DNA of 11,448 bases from Streptococcaceae bacterium. GTDB lineage: Bacteria > Bacillota > Bacilli > Lactobacillales > Streptococcaceae. Positions 7,913 to 11,448 of the stretch are shown piece by piece (within the stretch, counting starts at the first letter, position 1; each line of letters starts with the position of its first letter). The stretch is from contig JAITWV010000102.1 in NCBI GenBank assembly GCA_031285105.1, positions 1-11,448 on the forward strand, read 5' to 3'. The notes below the pieces were generated by a model. That model saw only the letters and a list, made by a program, of their open reading frames with translations. It was not told where the DNA came from and made no database searches. A program made the position numbers and the translations under genes.

Positions 7913-8092
7913 ATGTCAGAAATTGATGTAAGAAAAATTGTAGGAGACTCTTTTGAGGATTTAACTATTGCTGAAATGACTCAAGTCCAAGGTTCCGGAG
8001 ATGTGCAAGTGCGTACAACACCCATTTGTGCATTTAGTGCAAGTGTGTTGGTATCGTATGGAGTAGTGAAAACACTAAAAGGGCATTGTTAA
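7913..8092 (+). CDS. lanA1: Lanthipeptide precursor A1, short cytolysin-type subunit (CylLS-like)
   Basis: This encodes a 59-residue precursor. The leader carries SFEDLTIAEMTQVQGS (13-28), whose acidic helix and Gly-Ser end match class II leaders; LanT should cut after Ser28. A second-stage hexapeptide, GDVQVR (29-34), then precedes a 25-residue core starting TTPIC and ending LKGHC. TTPxC after GSGDVQ is the hallmark of the cytolysin precursors CylLL and CylLS. Two Cys (39 and 59) make this the CylLS counterpart. Predicted rings are Thr35-Cys39 and, unusually, Thr54-Cys59, because no Ser/Thr lies four residues before the last Cys. Ser42, Ser44 and Ser48 remain as Dha or D-Ala candidates. I used the ATG at 7913 because AAGGAG (7901-7906) sits just before it; the upstream in-frame GTG at 7895 would place that site inside the gene. 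Its leader differs from lanA2 at six of 34 positions, with many silent changes, so the duplication is old. Confidence 0.93.
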   Translation: MSEIDVRKIVGDSFEDLTIAEMTQVQGSGDVQVRTTPICAFSASVLVSYGVVKTLKGHC

Positions 8093-8125
8093 GAATGAGT
8101 TAAAATAAAGTTAATGGAGGACACT

Positions 8126-8332
8126 ATGTCAGAGATTGATGTAAATAAAGTCGTTGGTGCTTCATTTGAAGATCTAACAATTGCAGAAATGGTTCAAGTT
8201 CAAGGTTCTGGAGATATTCAAGCTCGTACCACACCAGCTTGTTTATATTCTGTACTTGTAACAGCGAATGTGTCATCAGCTTGGTGTGTTGGTGCAAGTG
8301 TTGGTGCGGTAATTTCTATTGTGAAATGTTAA
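8126..8332 (+). CDS. lanA2: Lanthipeptide precursor A2, long cytolysin-type subunit (CylLL-like)
   Basis: This encodes a 68-residue precursor. Its leader is nearly the same as that of A1 (SFEDLTIAEMVQVQGS, 13-28), followed by the hexapeptide GDIQAR (29-34) and a 34-residue core. The core begins TTPAC, has SSAWC in the middle and ends SIVKC. The three Cys at 39, 54 and 68 parallel CylLL, which has TTPVC, SSAAC and SLKHC. Predicted rings are Thr35-Cys39, Ser50-Cys54 and Ser64-Cys68, all with four-residue offset. The first two have the Dhx-Dhx-X-X-Cys pattern reported for cytolysin to give unusual LL (methyl)lanthionine stereochemistry. Ser42, Thr46 and Ser58 are left for Dha/Dhb or D-Ala/D-Abu. 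The start is the ATG at 8126, placed 5 nt after GGAGG (8116-8120); an ATG at 8114 overlaps that site and is unlikely. It lies 33 nt after lanA1, so the pair should be co-transcribed and act as a two-peptide system. Confidence 0.93.
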   Translation: MSEIDVNKVVGASFEDLTIAEMVQVQGSGDIQARTTPACLYSVLVTANVSSAWCVGASVGAVISIVKC

Positions 8333-8355
8333 AAATAATTTAATTGTAGTGTTTG

Positions 8356-8457
8356 GGATGCTCTATTTAGTAAGGTTAATTATAAAAATAGATTCAAAAT
8401 ATTTAGTACTAAAAGCGGGTTCTATTTGAAATAATATCATACTTTGATAGAGTATCC
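8356..8457 (+). terminator. Possible attenuator hairpin after the precursor genes
   Basis: GGATGCTCTAT (8356-8366) pairs with ATAGAGTATCC (8447-8457) through ten Watson-Crick pairs and one G-U, and TTTTAT follows. The 80-nt interior contains a weaker 7-bp stem (8386-8392 with 8421-8427). It lies in the longest gap inside the cluster, between lanA2 and the membrane protein. A leaky terminator or RNA-stabilising hairpin here would keep precursor mRNA more abundant than the downstream genes, as in many lantibiotic operons. The large loop makes this tentative. Confidence 0.35.
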
Positions 8458-8531
8458 TTTTATGTTGAGAAAAAATTTTTAGGTTTCATCATTATTGAAC
8501 TATTAATCAGAATAAAAGGAGGAGAATTATA

Positions 8532-8912
8532 ATGTTTTATAAAAACTTAGATCAAACTTTATTGTTTATTTTTTTTATTGTAGCTGCTATTTTTCATCTT
8601 GTAAGCTTAGTTTACCAAGATAAAAAGGAGAAAGAGTATCATGATGACAATCGTTGGCGCTTGATTAAGTTAAAATCACAGTCAGTGATAATTAGCTATA
8701 TAGAAGTGGTAATGGTTGTTTTAGGGGTGCTTTTTGTGGGCCTTCCAATTACATTTGGGATTAGAATTCCGATATCTGTGGAACGTTTATCACTAATTAC
8801 TTTCAATCTTTTATTGTTAAAATCGGCTATTAAGTATTTTTCTCTAAAATATTTTGATAAACACTGCGAATCAATCAAGTCAAAAGAACAGCTTCCAAAA
8901 AAAATTAAATAA
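8532..8912 (+). CDS. Small membrane protein, candidate lanthipeptide immunity protein
   Basis: This 126-residue protein has three clear hydrophobic segments at about residues 9-28, 52-77 and 85-105. A charged loop separates the first two (DKKEKEYHDDNRWRLIKLKS), and the C-terminal tail is Lys-rich. I do not recognise a named family with certainty. The charged D-(E/N)-R-W-x-x-I-K-x-K stretch between helices recalls short uncharacterised membrane proteins often seen near bacteriocin genes. AAAGGAGGAG at 8516-8524 is a near-perfect ribosome binding site just before the ATG. The gene lies between the precursors and the reductase, 19 nt from the latter. Cytolysin immunity is provided by CylI, a much larger metalloprotease-like membrane protein, so this is not CylI. 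A self-protection role is inferred from size, membrane topology and position only; an accessory role in modification or export remains possible. Confidence 0.6.
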   Translation: MFYKNLDQTLLFIFFIVAAIFHLVSLVYQDKKEKEYHDDNRWRLIKLKSQSVIISYIEVVMVVLGVLFVGLPITFGIRIPISVERLSLITFNLLLLKSAIKYFSLKYFDKHCESIKSKEQLPKKIK

Positions 8913-8931
8913 GTGGGATAGGGAGAAATAA

Positions 8932-9654
8932 ATGAAAAAAATCTTTATTTTAAATGGGAGTAGGAGAAAAGAGGGAAATACAGCGAAATTTATAAGAAGT
9001 ATTAGTAATAAATTAAATGAATTTGATGTAGAAATATCTCATCCCCAAGATTTCAATATTGAAACATGTGTAGGCTGCCATCAATGTTTCCTAAAAGCTA
9101 AATGTGTTCAATTGGATGATTTATCACTTTTAGAAGAAAAGATACTTAATGCAGATTTATTTATTTTGGCTTCACCAGTTTACCTTCATTATATGTCCGG
9201 GGAGCTAAAAATGATCTTAGATAAATTTGCTTGGTGGGCACATACACTAAGGTTACAAGGGAAACCTGTAGTTTTGTTAAGTACATGTTCTACTAACGGT
9301 CAAGATTCAGTTATCAAACCATTGGGTGAAATAATGAATTTTATGGGAGGTAATGTGATTGCGACCGCTAATGCTTCATCTGCATTGGATCAACTTAATA
9401 ACCCAGATTGGATAAAGGAAGTCTCAGAAGAAATTGTTAAAAGAATCAAGCAGAGTATTGAAGAACCTCCACAGTCCAATTCTTTTTTAGAAAATATCTT
9501 TACTGGCATGAAAATAATGATGCAAGGGCAGGCTGCATATTTAGTAGAAAATGATATGGAGAAAGAAGAACTGGGGGAACTAAAGTTTTGGGAAAATTCT
9601 GGAATGATTGAATTTAAAACCTTTTCAGATTATTTAAAACACAAATATCAATAA
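8932..9654 (+). CDS. lanJ: Flavodoxin-fold NAD(P)H-dependent reductase, probable LanJ-type dehydroamino-acid reductase
   Basis: This 240-residue protein belongs to the NADPH-dependent FMN reductase / iron-sulfur flavoprotein superfamily. The N-terminal strand and phosphate loop (KKIFILNGSRRKEGNT, 2-17) and ASPVYLHYMSGELKMILDKF form the expected FMN site. Cys46, Cys49, Cys52 and Cys58 make a CX2CX2CX5C motif, the compact cluster-binding pattern known from archaeal iron-sulfur flavoproteins, so a [4Fe-4S] centre is possible. In the cytolysin-like two-component systems carnolysin and bicereucin, a flavin-type reductase (CrnJ, BsjJB; recalled) hydrogenates Dha/Dhb to D-Ala/D-Abu. The same job is likely here because both cores have Ser/Thr residues not needed for rings. 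The start follows AGGGAG (8920-8925). The gene sits 19 nt after the membrane protein and 16 nt before lanT. The family call is strong; the substrate is inferred from context. Confidence 0.8.
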   Translation: MKKIFILNGSRRKEGNTAKFIRSISNKLNEFDVEISHPQDFNIETCVGCHQCFLKAKCVQLDDLSLLEEKILNADLFILASPVYLHYMSGELKMILDKFAWWAHTLRLQGKPVVLLSTCSTNGQDSVIKPLGEIMNFMGGNVIATANASSALDQLNNPDWIKEVSEEIVKRIKQSIEEPPQSNSFLENIFTGMKIMMQGQAAYLVENDMEKEELGELKFWENSGMIEFKTFSDYLKHKYQ

Positions 9655-9670
9655 AGGAGAAAATAGTTTT

Positions 9671-11448
9671 ATGAAGATACGATTTCAACAACAAAGTGAA
9701 CATTCTGAGTGTGGTTTGGCCTGTGTGACGATGTTGATTGACTACTTTATAAAGAAGATAACCTTAACTGAATTAAGAGAAAAGTATGGTGTCCCAAACG
9801 GTGGGTACAATCTTTTCCAAATGCAAAGTGTATTAGAAGAATATGGTGTATCTTCCAAGTCTGTAAAAATAAATGCAGAATCTTTGAGTGCAGTTCCAAC
9901 ACCTTTTATCGCTTTTTGGGGTCATAAACATTTCGTTATTGTGGAAAAAATCAAAAAAGGTTCTTTTAACGTTGTAGATCCTTCGCTAGGAAAAAGAAAC
10001 ATTCCTTTTTCGGATTTTAAGGAACACTTTTCTGAAATAGTTTTATATTCTATAAATGATGGTCATCGAAAAAGAAAAATCTCTAAGATTAATAACGATT
10101 TGAAAGCAAGCGTATTAGAAAATAAAAAATTACTTATTTTCACTCTTGGTATTTCATTTATTTCTCAGTGTTTAGGGTTATTGATTCCTTTTGCTATACG
10201 AAAGATAATAGATTCAAGCAGTCAGATAGTTTTAAGTTCTTTTTTGATTAGTATTATTTTATTACTTCTTTCCTATTTCATTATTAATATGATTAGGATG
10301 AGAGTTCTAGTTAAGCTCCAAACCCAGATTGATAATACTTTACTTGGGAAGACGATTTATCAATTATTACATCTTCCTTATTCTTATTTTGTGAATCGAA
10401 GTAAAGGGGAACTAATCTATAGAATTAATTCTAACTCATATATTAGGCAGATTCTGGTTGATCAGATTTTAGAACTAGTTTTGAGTTTTTTATTTTTTAT
10501 TATCTATATTCTTGTGATGTTTTCAATGAGTAATATTTTAGCCTTTATTACGATATTCATGGTAATTTTGTTGGTATGTGTTTCTGTTATTAATTCTAAA
10601 ATTAATCAAAAAATATTACAAAATCAGATGATAGTGATGACTAAATCCCAAGATATAATCAATGAGATGATTAATAATATTTTTACAATTAAAGCAACTA
10701 ATTCGAATCAATATATATATATGAACTGGCGCGAGAACTTTATTCAGGAAATAGCTATGGAAAGAGAAAAAGCAAAATACTCTTCAATTCTGTCAAATAT
10801 CACAGTTAGCATTCAAAATTTTTATCCTTTGATTATATTCTTTTTTGGGTACTTGTTAACTAAAAGTCAAGAATTGACAATTGGTACAGTAGTGGCTTTT
10901 AGTTCTATTGGTGTCATGTTTTTAACACCGGTGTTATCTATGACAAATGTTTACAATCAGCTCCTTATGGTTAAAGTCTATATTGACAGGTTGCTAGATA
11001 TTTTGGAAACACCAAGAGAAAGAGAAGATGGAGGATTTTCATTAGAAGACTTTGAAGGTAAAATTTATTTGGAGAATGTTAGTTATAGATATAGTCGTTT
11101 CTCTGATGAAGCACTTAAAAATATTTCTCTATCAATATTGCCACAACAAAAGATTGCTATAGTGGGAGAAAGTGGTTCTGGAAAATCAACATTACTCAAA
11201 ATTATGGCGAATCTGTACCCAGTTACAAGTGGAAAAGTATATTACGATGACATTGAGCAAGAAAAGTTAATGCTCAAGGGGTTCCGTAAAAATTTGGGGA
11301 TCGTTCTACAAGAGAATGTTTTATTTAGTGGAACACTTCGAGAAAATATTCTTATGGGAAGAGACTATTCGGAAGATGAACTTTTAAGAAGCATTGACAC
11401 TGCAAATTTAGAGGGATTTCTAGCATCATTTCCTTTGGGATTGGATAC
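9671..11448 (+). CDS. lanT: Bifunctional ABC transporter/C39 leader peptidase LanT (3' truncated by window edge)
   Basis: The frame is open from the ATG at 9671 to the end of the window (592 complete codons), without stops or frameshifts. LanT cuts the modified precursor at its double-glycine-type site and exports it across the membrane. The N-terminal C39 peptidase domain (about 1-130) has catalytic Cys14 in QSEHSECGLACVTM, His87 in GHKHFVIVEK and Asp103 in VVDPSLGK. Six transmembrane segments follow between about 150 and 430. The nucleotide-binding domain begins near 465, with Walker A GESGSGKST (499-507) and a Q-loop at Gln547 (VLQENVLFSGTLRENILMG). The LSGGQ signature, Walker B and H-loop lie beyond the edge; by comparison with CylB (about 714 residues), roughly 120 residues are missing. 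AAAGGAG at 9654-9660 overlaps the final base of the reductase gene, indicating tight operon coupling. The expected cut is after QGS in both precursors. Confidence 0.95.
   Translation, partial: MKIRFQQQSEHSECGLACVTMLIDYFIKKITLTELREKYGVPNGGYNLFQMQSVLEEYGVSSKSVKINAESLSAVPTPFIAFWGHKHFVIVEKIKKGSFNVVDPSLGKRNIPFSDFKEHFSEIVLYSINDGHRKRKISKINNDLKASVLENKKLLIFTLGISFISQCLGLLIPFAIRKIIDSSSQIVLSSFLISIILLLLSYFIINMIRMRVLVKLQTQIDNTLLGKTIYQLLHLPYSYFVNRSKGELIYRINSNSYIRQILVDQILELVLSFLFFIIYILVMFSMSNILAFITIFMVILLVCVSVINSKINQKILQNQMIVMTKSQDIINEMINNIFTIKATNSNQYIYMNWRENFIQEIAMEREKAKYSSILSNITVSIQNFYPLIIFFFGYLLTKSQELTIGTVVAFSSIGVMFLTPVLSMTNVYNQLLMVKVYIDRLLDILETPREREDGGFSLEDFEGKIYLENVSYRYSRFSDEALKNISLSILPQQKIAIVGESGSGKSTLLKIMANLYPVTSGKVYYDDIEQEKLMLKGFRKNLGIVLQENVLFSGTLRENILMGRDYSEDELLRSIDTANLEGFLASFPLGLD

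Noticed and set aside
8114..8125. ATG start for lanA2 adding MEDT
   Set aside because: This ATG overlaps the GGAGG that serves the ATG at 8126, and the paralogue starts at MSEIDV.
7913..8332. The cluster being enterococcal cytolysin itself
   Set aside because: The cores, the hexapeptide ends (Arg, not Glu), the gene order, the regulator and the reductase gene all differ from the cytolysin operon.
8426..8453. Promoter TTGAAA-N16-TAGAGT ahead of the membrane protein gene
   Set aside because: The -10 matches poorly and lies inside the right arm of the hairpin; such matches are common in A+T-rich DNA.

Overview
The window looks like low-G+C Lactobacillales chromosome, most likely Enterococcus or a close relative such as Vagococcus or Carnobacterium. 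The signs are the mfd - yabM-like flippase gene pair, strong AGGAGG-type ribosome binding sites, the enterococcal-style GAGGCTGGGACAAAAC repeat arms, and a cluster closely resembling enterococcal cytolysin and carnolysin. The genus is inferred from these features and was not tested by a search.

Left part, nt 1-3485, plus strand: housekeeping DNA. The C-terminal half of Mfd (transcription-repair coupling factor) overlaps by 8 nt the start of a multi-spanning flippase of the polysaccharide-export/SpoVB/MurJ type. The first 50 or so bases of the mfd fragment look scrambled by two compensating small indels.

Boundary, nt 3486-3690: a nested palindromic element. An 18-bp outer inverted repeat encloses a 27-bp perfect hairpin that looks like a bidirectional terminator between two convergent genes. 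The outer right arm also supplies the last ten or so codons of the next gene.

Right part, nt 3651-11448: a visibly more A+T-rich accessory region carrying a two-component class II lanthipeptide cluster. A LysR-type regulator points left. Divergent from it are lanM (dehydratase/cyclase), two cytolysin-type precursors lanA1 and lanA2, a small membrane protein (candidate immunity), a flavodoxin-fold reductase that is probably a LanJ-type dehydroamino-acid reductase, and lanT (ABC transporter with a C39 leader peptidase), which runs off the right edge. All genes from lanM to lanT are on the plus strand and could form one operon.

Inferred pathway: LanM dehydrates Ser/Thr and forms (methyl)lanthionine rings on both precursors. 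The reductase then converts some remaining Dha/Dhb to D-Ala/D-Abu. LanT removes the leader after the Gly-Ser site and exports the peptides. A second protease, not in the window, would trim a six-residue GD(V/I)Q(V/A)R remnant to expose the TTP-x-C core, as CylA does for cytolysin. The two cores match the long (three Cys) and short (two Cys) cytolysin subunits in layout but differ in sequence. The most distinctive features are Arg instead of Glu at the second cleavage site, a compact CX2CX2CX5C motif in the reductase, and an enlarged predicted C-terminal ring in the short peptide.
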